Origin: Armigeres subalbatus | Lineage: Eukaryota > Arthropoda > Insecta > Diptera > Culicidae | Length of the DNA: 64,000 nucleotides | Direction: 5' to 3' | Assembly (NCBI RefSeq): GCF_024139115.2 | Contig: NC_085139.1 | Location: 104,270,158-104,334,157 of the forward strand | Shown: one piece after another, positions 55,150 through 64,000 of the stretch | How the letters are laid out: each line of letters starts with the position of its first letter | Position numbering within the stretch: position 1 is the first letter of the stretch | Notes under the pieces: generated by a model | Seen by the model: only the letters and a program-made list of their open reading frames with translations | Told to the model about the DNA's origin: nothing | The model's database searches: none | Translations under genes and position numbers: made by a program

Positions 55150-56525
55150 GTAAATGACCTAGTAAACCAATTTAACTCAACTCCCGGACAGTTTGGAGAA
55201 TCTAGAACATCTGCGTTGTACCTATTTGAATGATGAAGCGTTCGCACGGGCTCTTAGGGCTTATATGGACACGCTGGTTTGCCTTCGGTTTGATATCAGG
55301 CGCAGTTGACCTGGTAGACCAATTGACCACAACTCCCGGACAATTTGGAGAACCTAGAACATCTGAATTGGGTATATTTTAATGGTGAAGCATTCGCACG
55401 GGCTCTTAGGACTTAAATGGACGCGATGGGTTGCTATCGGTTTGAGATCAGGCGTAGTTGACATGGTAGACCAATTGAACTCAACTCCCGGACAATTGAA
55501 AGAACCTGGAACATTCGCGTAGGACTTGTTTGACTGGTGAAGCATTTGCATGACCTCTAAGGAACTATAAGGACACACTGGGTTGCTCTCGGTTGGATAC
55601 TAGTTGTAATTGACCTGGTAGACCAATTAAACTCAACTCCCGGACATTTTGGAGAAAAAAGAACATCTGCGTTGTACTTATTTGAATAATGAAGCATTCG
55701 CATGGGCTCTTAGGACTTATATGGACACGCTGGTTTGTTGTCGGTTTGATATCAGGCGCATTTGACCTGGTAGACCAATTGAATTCAACTCCCGGACATT
55801 TTGGAAAATCTAGAACATCTTCGTTGTACTTATTTAAATGATGAAGCGTTTGTATGAGCTCTTAGGACCTATATGGACACGCTGGGTCCCTGCGGTTTGA
55901 TATCAGGCGTAGTTGACATGGTAGACCAATTGAACTCAACTCCCGGACATTTTGGAGAACCTAGAACATCTGCGTTGTACTTATTTCAATAATGAAGCAT
56001 TCGCATGAGCTCTTAGGACTTATATGGACACGCTGGGTCGCAGCGGTTTGATATCAGGCGTAGTTGACATGGTAGACCAATTGAACTCAACTCCCGGACA
56101 TTTTGGAGAACCTAGAACATCTGCGTTGTACGTATTTCAATAATGAAGCATTCGCATGAGCTCTTAGGACTTATATGGACACGCTGGGTCGCAGCGGTTT
56201 GATATCAGGCGTAGTTGACATGGTAGACCAATTGAACTCAACTCCCGGATAATTTGGAGAACCTAGAACATCTGCGTTGTACTTATTTGAATGATGAAGC
56301 GTTCATATGGGCTCTTAGGACTTATATGGACCCGCTGGTTTGTTGTCGGTTTGATGTCACGCGTAGTTGACATGGTAGACCAATTGAACTCAACTCCCGG
56401 ACATTTTGGAGAACCTAGAACATCTGCGTTGTACTTATTTGAATGATGCAGCATTCGCATGGGCTCATATGACTTATATGGACACGCTGGGTCGCTGCGG
56501 TTTGATATTAGGCATGATGACATCA
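55150..56525 (-). repeat. 152-bp satellite, inverted array
   Basis: The complement of the forward unit. The AGAACATCTG landmark or its variant falls at 55204, 55356, 55508, 55660, 55812, 55963, 56114, 56265 and 56417, so nine units at 151-152 bp. Adjacent units at 55812-56265 are the most alike, suggesting recent local duplication. ORFs in these arrays repeat the same artefact peptides. Confidence 0.93.
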
Positions 56526-56867
56526 GCCAGATGTTTTGGAGGCCTTAAAAAAGTTTGTTACATTATTTGCACAAATCTCATACAATTGAATCATATTGAA
56601 TAGCTCTGTTCATACGGGCTGTTAAACAGACTATTAAAACTCCAAATATGACCAGTTTCATATATCACTGCCTAAAATTACGCTTTTGGGCCACCTAGTT
56701 TTCTCAACCATAAAAAGGGGGAAGGTCCTGAGGGGAGGATTTGCATGTGCCTAGAAGTTCTACTATTCCCCTTAATTTTAGTGGAAATTCCGAGTGAAAA
56801 CCTCTAAAAACCTCAGAGATATATGGTTATCAAAATTAAAAACTCGTCCTGGACATTTACGGGTTTA

Positions 56868-58710
56868 CTTTAGCTTTTAACTTTACACTTTCCACTTCTG
56901 ACGCTTATTAGATCGTTATTTGTCGCTTGCAAATATATATTCTGAAGCATTACTACCCTAACAAAAGTACGTAATCCTGACGAAGGACTTCTATGTATTG
57001 AAAATCCATCTTATTTCCATTCAATTGGATGTGCTTCACTTGTTGCGAAAAATCGACTTTAGTTTTATTCCGGCGGATGCGAATCCGACACCTGTTTATA
57101 AATGTATCGAATGGAGCACCTACTATTATATTGTTCTCAATGAATTAATATCAAAATTACTTACCAATTCAACTAATCCGATCTGCTTAACTTAGCCTTC
57201 ATGCTCATCTATTTACGAACTTAAGAACTAATAAATAAAGAAATATGTGTGTAGATCAATGAATGTTCCACAGCAAAACAAATCTGCACTAATTACAAAT
57301 GTACATTCATTGAAAATCTATAAAATATGATAAAACATATGAACACTTTTGAAAATATTTTGTTCGAAAGTTATGATACCCCACTCAAAACATTTGATAA
57401 TGAGCAATGAGCACCCTAAGAATGATACTTCATACCTTCTGAACAAGCATGCTTCTCTATATTACAATACGACAGTTCTGTTGCATCTTACCTAGCATCT
57501 AGACTAAAGCGCTATTATCAAAAAGAACGGTAATCCCGATAAATATGAACTAAAACTCTGTGTTCAACTGGTTCAAATATACTACGGGCAAGATAAGCAT
57601 CTCTACGGGGGCAAAAGCCCTTCTAAAAATCAAATTATTTGTATCTGAAATGTGTTAGAGCACTAATATTAACAAAAAATAATAGCTTTTAATGTACGTT
57701 GGCCATTTTAAAACAATAAAACTGTTTTTTTTGGATCGATAAGTTATTATTTTTCATTCATATATAGCACCAAAATCACATTAAATAACAAAATTTAGTT
57801 TAAAATTTCACTAATTTCAGTAAATTTGATAATGTACGTTACTTAACAGATTCAGCCAGGGCTGACAATAGTCATCGTTGCAGCACGAAATAGTAACGAC
57901 GAGTTGTAGAGTCTTCATTCCAACTCGACGCATCGTTGATGACGCGACGACATGACGACATCGAAGAACGAAGCTTTCATACCATTATTCTTCAAGTGGC
58001 AATAATGAATTTGAAGTAACGTATGAAGGCGTTATAAATGTTATCGATACATTTATGTTACCAAAGTTCCCACTGTCTGATTATTTGAGACGCCGTTATG
58101 TTTTTTATGTTGTTTTTTTCTGTGTCAAGTTTTGGGTTGTACAATAGTAAACAGTGTTTAAAGTTAATAGAGAAAAATGCATAATAGCGGTAAAATAAAA
58201 GGGAGGCTCTTCTTGCCCCGGGTGGCGATCATTCCCCGTCCTCCCCTACTACAAGAAACCCCTTTTACATGGTTGTACTTTGTCGACGGCAATTTTTATA
58301 TACTTGACGACGATAATGACCTTTTGCTACTTGGCACAAAAACTATCTACAGGACTAAAATTAATTCTCGCGGAACGAACAAAGTGTGGCGCGTCATTTT
58401 TGCGTGCTTCTTAAAACGTATGTATTTTTCGATATGACAATTACCTATTGTGAATTTGTTGAAGCTGATGAATTATCTTCTTGGCATTCCTTGCTAATGA
58501 GAGTAAATAAATGCAATTTGTTGAAAAAAACATTCCATATGATCTGAAACATTTTGCTAAAAACGCACGTGCTTTGTACGTATTATCGAATAGTTCTACT
58601 CATAGTCGATTGTAAAAATAAACTATTTTCTACCTATACACTATGTTTTGTTTGGTTGAAAGCTACATATGCACAGCATGTGGAGGATTCAATTCGAAGA
58701 ATGTATGTTT
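56868..58710. other. 1.8 kb without recognised gene
   Basis: AT-rich. Frames at 56998-57195 and 58177-58437 (LLQETPFTWLYFVDGNFYIL) have no recognised family. No transposon ends found. Confidence 0.4.
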
Positions 58711-58713
58711 TGG

Positions 58714-58838
58714 AGGTGATCACTTTTCTTCGGTTGGGTTTGACCCCACGGCCACAACCGATAGTACGCTAGACTGTCTAGCGTACTTAAGGTCGCGGGT
58801 TCAAATCCCACCGAAGGAAAGTGGTTATATCTAATACA
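58714..58838. repeat. Two tRNA-like 3' halves fused head to head
   Basis: Left half, minus strand: complement of GGGTTTGACCCCACGG region with TTCTTCGG. Right half, plus strand: CGCGGGTTCAAATCCCACCG followed by AAGGAAAGTGGTTATATC. They meet at a perfect 12-bp inverted repeat, AGTACGCTAGAC-T-GTCTAGCGTACT (58763-58787). Each half equals the B-box side of the SINE at 32835-33083. The A-box sides are absent from both. Confidence 0.85.
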
Positions 58839-58932
58839 CTTTTTTAACATGCACATCGAGTTTTCGAGCATTGTAATTATTGCCTATGTCGGGTAATCAA
58901 AATTCGGAAATAGGCAATTATCTTTTATTGTA

Positions 58933-59547
58933 GTGATATTGTGTTTAAGAATAAGCCTTTTAAATTCTTTATTTTTTGACGACTTTGGTGTTTATAATAA
59001 GCAGCAAAATGCCGCTAAAATAATCAAATGCAGTTACGTCATAGCCGAATCGAACTCGCAAGTGTTATTAACTCGTTTCAGGGGTGCGATCGGAACCACC
59101 GCAGACGTTTCCTTATTTCCATATCATTTTAGATCGTTTCTAAGGCTTCTCGCAAGTCAACAGCAACGACAAAGAACTTGCTCTTGGAAAAAGTACCAAC
59201 AGCAAACTGACTGCACCTACTCGACGGTCCAACACACATTCCCAGCGCTAACAAAGAGAAAGATAAGTAGGTGGGTGCATCCACCACCGAAGACAGCGAG
59301 CGCAGTGGAAAAGGAACACAGGGAAGCAAACAAAAACATTCGCGGTCTTGCTGTCCATTCGGTGGGAATCAACAAGAAGATATATTACTGGTTTTGGTAT
59401 TCATTCAGTCAGTCGGATGAATACCTATCAGTTCCAGTTTGCCAACCTCCTAATATGTCGCCTATAGGCTGGGGCATGGGATGGGGACACAGAGCGAACG
59501 AGTTTGCGCAAAGCAACCATAACAAAAGCCAACACACCGTGCCATAG
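58933..59547 (+). other. Unidentified 204-codon open frame
   Basis: Longest non-repetitive frame apart from the retrotransposon endonuclease. It starts MILCLRISLLNSLFFDDFGV and ends NEFAQSNHNKSQHTVP, with an N-terminal hydrophobic stretch, a Gln/Arg-rich middle and a Trp/Gly-rich segment (YYWFWYSFSQSDEYLS and GWGMGWGHRA). No family recognised, no obvious promoter, and composition is uneven. It could be a chance frame, or decayed transposon or host 5' sequence. Confidence 0.2.
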
Positions 59548-59789
59548 GCGTCTCAAGGAAATGAGGAAATTATTCTTCGAAGTCCAGGACACAGATTCAG
59601 TGCGACGAAACATTCCTAAGAAGAAGAACATACTTTGACTATATGTATTGAACTTGCGAAAAGCTTGCATTAAGTGTAAACAACAGAGGGGCGACAACGG
59701 ATTTTTTTTTCATATGGAGTTTGGCAAGTATGACAGTACCCTCTTATTTGGCGCATAAATTTATACTCCAATGTCAAAATGCTCATATC

Positions 59790-60056
59790 TTCTATATAAT
59801 AAAAATGAAATGGTCTGTGTTCGTATCCGCATAACTCGAAAACGGCTGGATGGATTTCATTCATTCCTTCAGCAGTTACATTCGTTATAGTTTCCGACGA
59901 GTTTATATGATATATCCTCTGTGGAAAATCATTAGTTAAGTTGAGTAAATCATGAAATACTAAAATGAAGATTTGTATGGAAATTTCGCATAGGCACTTC
60001 TCAACGCGCATTTTCGCCTACATTTTCGCAGGACAACGTCTGCCGGGTCGACTAGT
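59790..60056 (+). mobile_element. Short Helitron (non-autonomous)
   Basis: Starts near TTCTATATAATAAAAATGAA and continues TGGTCTGTGTTCGTATCCGC, CATAACTCGAAAACGGCTGG, ends CGTCTGCCGGGTCGACTAGT (60056). A TC start and CTAGT end are Helitron features, and the body is of a common insect Helitron type. It belongs to a different subfamily from the copy at 39797. Confidence 0.8.
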
Positions 60057-60485
60057 ACTATCATAAATTGTGATGGTATTTGTGAAAATTTGTATTGTTT
60101 ACCGTTTTTACAAGAGAGAGTGGTGTTGAAAGCACATATTAGATTAAATATTGCAACGAACAAAAATACACCAAAACCGTGAAAATGTAGTGTTTTCACT
60201 TTATTCCTTACGCGAAATATGCAGATAAATAATTATGTTGGTAGAAGAAACTCTGTGCTGAGCAGAAACAGTTGTTTCTTGCATTATCCAAACTTTGTGC
60301 GTTTCAGAACATTCTCACTCACTGCAGTGTTTATTTTTCATAGACTACGGCGTAGTGTTAGTGCCGTCGACATTCGCTTGATTGGAGGCAGGTATCTGGC
60401 ACCCCCAATCCTACCCACTACGTTTGACAATAGCCAACATCTTTGAGTTTCCCATTGTTCTGTTGAAATTGGGTTTCCCACTGAC
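60057..60485. other. Stretch without recognised gene
   Basis: ORF 60219-60446 has no recognised motif. Nothing else seen. Confidence 0.35.
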
Positions 60486-60648
60486 AATTCTCGCTTAACT
60501 TTTCAAAAGGACCTAAGTAACATTTTTTTCATGAATTAATTTGAATAGCGCAATCAACATAAAAACATGAAAGCTTTTGATTGCAGTACTCAAATTAATT
60601 CATGAAAAAAATGTTACTTAGGTCCTTTTGAAAAGTTAAGCGAGAATT
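60486..60648. mobile_element. 163-bp foldback MITE
   Basis: AATTCTCGCTTAACTTTTCA with AAAGGACCTAAGTAACATTT and ATGAATTAATTTGA is mirrored exactly on the right over more than 60 bp (TCAAATTAATTCAT...TTAAGCGAGAATT). The loop is about 30 bp. The near-perfect arms suggest recent origin. Confidence 0.92.
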
Positions 60649-60984
60649 CTATTTTGTAAACAAACCACTATTCCGAAGTAATTTTTTCCAAATGGACGTA
60701 ATTATTTTTCACCATTTTTCAAATACTTATGCGAAAGTATAATGCAAGGTGCATTTCAACAAGAATATTGATGCCTTTAATAAATTATCATATTTCAACC
60801 GGCACCAAGCGCTCTACTTCGCCAAAATATCATGATATTTAAAACACTTTTTCAATGGCAGGTTTCAACGACTATAATTACGCCTTCGTATTAAATTATT
60901 CGATGATTTTGATGCTGGCATCAGAAACATGGCCGCTTCGCAGACCCCTGATTGGAGGCAACAAACATTTGACAGCTCAGCACC

Positions 60985-61110
60985 CGCCTGGTAAAAAACC
61001 CAGGTTAATCCACCTAGCGGCGATGATGCCTTTCTCGTGCATCATAAAATATATATTGAAAAACCCATTTTAATTCACCGAGTAGTGATACTGCCTTTCT
61101 TGCATTTAGT
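60985..61110 (+). repeat. Duplicated ATCCACCTAG...TGCCTTTCTCG unit
   Basis: GGTTAATCCACCTAGCGGCG with ATGATGCCTTTCTCGTGCA, then a diverged TTTTAATTCACCGAGTAGTG with ATACTGCCTTTCTTGCA about 70 bp on. A repeat type common in Aedes; the class is uncertain. Confidence 0.55.
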
Positions 61111-61544
61111 CAAGACAGACACCAACCTTATATGGCACTAATATGGTTCGATGTACCATTTTCTTTATAACTTTGAAACGCAGAGGTCGATCGTTATCAA
61201 ATCAACAAGGCTTTGTCCCCTGTCGAATAAAACTTGTTGCGAGAAAATCGGTTAAAGCAGGGCTGCCCATAGTACGGCCCGCGGGCCGGATGCGGCCCTC
61301 AGCTCTATTTTTTGTGGCCCGCGCACCGTGGTAGAACATACTTTATAACCGGCCCACAAGCTTTTATATGTGGCTCAAGAAGCTTTTTTTTTATAATTTA
61401 TTAATAAATACTGTAAGATATCACCGGTTTGAAAAAAAGTTTTATAATCGAGCCATTAACTTAACGTGTTCCAATAATTTCTTTTATTCGTATTGGAATC
61501 AAAATATAATAGTTTACATATTTTGAAATGGCTGGATTGGGTGA

Positions 61545-62593
61545 CCAGAGTGACCCAATGAAACGAAAGGTTGATGTGGAACACCGCGTTTTTACGTTCA
61601 ACAAATGAAAGCCGGCTTTCTCAATTTGTTCGTAAAGTGTTGCTGTGTTGAAGGAATATGATCTGAAATGACATTACGAAACTAAGCATCCATACGACAT
61701 TTACACTGAACCAGGAAGATAACAAATGTTAAAGAAGCTTAAAAAATAAGATGGTCATGTAATTTAAATTTCCATTATTGATTCAAATTATTTGTGAGAC
61801 AGTGGATTATCGAAGCAGCAAACTCTCTTCATTCTGACAAACACGAAGCCAGAAAATGCAGCACGGGCCAGTTTTGCTGTTAGTGAGATTTTGGTAAAAT
61901 GAATGAAACTATTCTAGGACGGTGAAAGTCTCCTTCAGTAGCATTAGTTTGCCTCGGAACACTGTGAGTAAAAGTTCTTGCAGGAGACTTGCCGCCTGCT
62001 TCAAATTCTACTCTCTCGCAGTCGATTACAATACCGATGTTGAATACTTGGTGCAAGTTGCTGTCTTCATAAGGGGAGTTGATGATCATCTTTAAATTAA
62101 GGAGGAATTGGCAGTTTTGATCCTAACGAGTGAAACGACTGCCGGAAAAGACCTGAACACTTGAACACTCTTCTAAATACTTAAGTGGCCTTACAACAGA
62201 TGGAGTCGGCACTGGAAATGACGGTAAAGAACACTGGCATTGTGACACTTCTAAGAAAGGAAAAGCAACCACAGTGGTATGGTTATGAAAATCTATGGGC
62301 GAAACTGATTGATATTCTTGAAGTACTTGACTTTATCAACGCGAGGGATCCACAACCATCAATTCTGAATTATGTTGACGAAAATGGAAGCAGAATATGG
62401 AGATTTGCTGTATTGTTGCGAAGTTCGTAGAACCACATTTGAGAGGATTTATTCTCTTCGAAACGAAATCGCTCTATTTTTACAAGATAAAGAAAACCCA
62501 ATGTCCGAACTGAATGATCCTGAATGGGCGAGTGGCTTAGCTTTTCTGGTAGATATTACCAGACATCTCAATGACTTGAACATAAAGCTGTAA
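61545..62593 (+). pseudogene. hAT transposase relic (GTF2IRD2/ZBED-like)
   Basis: Fragments in order, plus strand: KRKVDVEHRVFTF near 61560, SVAVLKEYDL then HYETKHPYDIYT (61640-61710, the Zn-binding BED-like N-terminus), SSISLPRNTVSK and AACFKFYSLAVD (61935-62025), VEYLVQVAVFIRGVDDHL (62040-62090), WAKLIDILEVLDFINARDPQ (62296-62355), EYGDLLYCCEVRR then SLRNEIALFLQDKENPMSEL and DPEWASGLAFLVDITRHLND (62393-62575). This order and the ALFLxEKxxPxxELxDPEWLxDLAFLVDIT block are characteristic of hAT transposases related to vertebrate GTF2IRD2. The C-terminal dimerisation region is missing after the stop at 62593. Numerous stops and frameshifts. Confidence 0.88.
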
Positions 62594-62925
62594 GGCACGG
62601 ATCAACACGTCGAACTTTTATTATCCAACATTAAAGCTTTTGAAACGAAATTGGCGCAAAACATTTTTGTACAGTTTGTTGTTGAAAACTGGTTTCCTTC
62701 ACCTTGTTAATTACACATTTACGAATTATCCATTTTCTCAACACCGTTTTATGATGTGAACAATAAAATGTATCCGAAAAGCAGTAAAAAACTTCGAATC
62801 CTGTTTGCGAATTTCGGTCACTGAAAGCGAAAACATGATTATTCAAGAATAGGCAACAATTTTATGTTTCCCATTGTATTTGCAACCAAAAGACCTGTTA
62901 CGTTAAAAACATTATTTTTGAACGC

Positions 62926-63268
62926 AATTGGGTTGTTTAGGGGTATACATGTTTTTACATATTCTGTATCTGCATAAAAAACTGAGCCTAACCCCAATTT
63001 TTCAGAATTTTTGGAGTCCCGGAACTATTTTTAATTTGCATTTTAATTTTATATGGGACTAAAAATTTGTTCTTATGCTGCATGGGTCAACTGTCATTGT
63101 ATGAATGTTAGTGTCATTCTATCGATTGAAATGGCTTATTGTTTGCTGTATAAAAATGTAAATAAAAGGTTTACAAACAAAATAAAAATATGTTGGAGAT
63201 CAGCAAAGCATGCTCTTTATGTTAAACTATAAAAAACCTCATATTTTTCTTAGCTAAACAACCCAATT
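62926..63268 (-). mobile_element. 343-bp MITE, copy 2 (inverted)
   Basis: Begins AATTGGGTTGTTTAGGGG and ends CTAAACAACCCAATT. It is the reverse complement of 2133-2474, about 95% alike. It is nested in the decayed hAT and so younger than that insertion. Confidence 0.88.
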
Positions 63269-63644
63269 CAATCGTGTTTTTCTCTGAAGATTTTTTTGCT
63301 CTTCTGGAAAAATGAAAAACTCAATGTTTGAAAATTTTGAAAGTAGGTAGGAGAACGGTTCGCCACTTCATCTCATAGCTCCTATTTCAATTCCATCAAA
63401 AACAAAGCAAAGGAAAGGAATTTGGTTTGTTTATTATTTTTGTGATTTTTTTCAGCAGTGAGCACGCATGTTGACAAAAAGAAACGACGAATTTGGTGCC
63501 GTATTTCTTTGTTTAGCGATGAGATGGATATATGCACAGTGAGATGGATATAAAAAATTGCCGAATTTTGTTTGGCCTGCCAGAAGATGTTAATTCTGAA
63601 ATTTGACCCGTGGCTTGAAAAGGTTGGGCAGGCCTGGGTTAAAG

Positions 63645-64000
63645 ATTACTATACGAAAAGTTGTCTAATATTTTTCTTAGCTTTTGTGCACACACATACA
63701 CACATACATACACACGGACAGACAGACATGTGCCCAGTTCGTCGAGCTGAGTCGATTGGTATATAACACTATGGGTCTCCAAGGCTTCTTTAAAAAGTTC
63801 GTTTTCGGAGTGAAATGATAGCTTTTCGGTGCAACTTCGTTGTACGAGAAAGGCAAAAATCACATTAGAAAGGTATAAAAAAGCAATTTAGGGAAATAGA
63901 TTTTTTCTGTATTTTTGTATTAATAAATATGCATTGCCACCATCCTTGTTTTTTTTGTTCGGTTTTGAATGTTTCTTCCCTTTAAAAAACAATGACGTTT
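63645..64000 (+). repeat. Aedes-type repeat with CA/CACACATA tract
   Basis: ACACACATACACACATACAT then GGACAGACAGACATGTGCCC, CAGTTCGTCGAGCTGAGTCG, TATATAACACTATGGGTCTC, TTCGTTTTCGGAGTGAAATG and GTTGTACGAGAAAGGCAAAA. As I know it, this series of phrases is a very abundant mosquito repeat. No gene. The last 100 bp are unassigned. Confidence 0.6.

Larger units (their letters stand above)
53612..56863. mobile_element. TTAA-flanked foldback element with opposed satellite arrays
   Basis: Begins CCCGTAAATGCCCAAGACGA and ends CTCGTCCTGGACATTTACGGG (last 20 of these), flanked by TTAA (53608-53611) and TTTA (56864-56867). The TIRs are about 370 bp: left 53612-53821 plus 54252-54394, split by a nested hairpin; right 56530-56863. 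Shared landmarks are CCTCCCCTCAGGACCTTCCC and AACAGCCCGTAT. The core (54480-56525) is a 151-152-bp satellite, about 4.5 units in one direction and 9 in the other. CCC ends at TTAA sites relate it to the MITEs at 762 and 33620. No transposase. Confidence 0.9.
61258..63636. mobile_element. hAT element with decayed transposase and perfect TSD
   Basis: CAGGGCTGCCCA on the left, TGGGCAGGCCTG on the right (one mismatch), flanked by GGTTAAAG at 61250-61257 and 63637-63644. The left subterminal region is GGCCCGCGGGCCGGATGCGG, typical of this hAT group. It contains a transposase pseudogene (61545-62593) and a nested MITE (62926-63268). Confidence 0.94.

Noticed and set aside
54710..56523. Several 65-90-codon ORFs with a shared ISPKSPCECFIIQIS peptide
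   Set aside because: Chance frames in the 152-bp satellite unit, repeated on both strands with the unit.

Overview
The window is eukaryotic and almost certainly from a culicine mosquito of the Aedes type. It carries a Feilai-type tRNA-related SINE with a GAA tail, an RTE-clade retrotransposon of the JAM1 kind, a BEL/Pao gag with an N-terminal PHD finger, short CTAGT-ending Helitrons, many TTAA-, TA- and 8-bp-TSD elements, and almost no host coding sequence. The only host gene recognised with confidence is the 5' part of atlastin (minus strand, exons 8068-7868 and 7802-7653). A second exon-like segment (8650-8874, plus strand) looks coding but is unidentified.

Layout. 1-3645: an edge hairpin, then a DNA transposon with terminal inverted repeats (TIRs) of about 0.7 kb, a decayed transposase and two nested MITEs. 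4004-4594: BEL gag fragment. 5048-7091: non-autonomous hAT filled with a 23-bp minisatellite. 7653-8068: atlastin. 9500-11000: mariner, RNase H and reverse-transcriptase scraps. 11091-12436: TA-flanked element with repeated GGGGCAAGTTGAAA-type motifs. 12930-14621: a degenerate 23-bp minisatellite and a hAT relic. 14628-23351: one 8.7-kb PIF/Harbinger element. It holds a transposase (plus strand, one intron, two compensating frameshifts) and an intact three-exon MADF-domain partner (minus strand), separated by about 4.6 kb of 12-bp minisatellite that switches strand at about 19535. 23781-25390: TA element with a nested hAT. 25391-29640: low-copy, mostly featureless DNA. 29750-31534: RTE fragment and Feilai SINE. 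32180-35095: tRNA-like repeats split by a hAT with a perfect 8-bp TSD. 35140-40026: LTR-like pieces, foldback elements, an inverted GAGAAGTGAG array, a MITE and a Helitron. 40152-43073: long-TIR composite containing a SINE interrupted by a hAT. 44345-47869: two decayed non-LTR retrotransposons. 49020-51325: an ACTCTTGCCCCAC element and a foldback built of an 18-bp repeat. 53612-56863: TTAA-flanked foldback whose core is a 151-152-bp satellite in two opposed arrays. 58714-58838: two tRNA-like 3' halves head to head. 59790-60056: Helitron. 61258-63636: hAT with a decayed GTF2IRD2/ZBED-type transposase.

The recurring theme is tandem repeats growing inside DNA transposons, often in two opposed arrays that make a very long foldback (12 bp at 16-21 kb, 151-152 bp at 54-56 kb, 18 bp at 51 kb, about 10 bp at 38-39 kb). 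Several insertions can be proven because the opposite TIR arm of the host element still carries the empty site. Most long open frames in the window are by-products of minisatellites, not genes.
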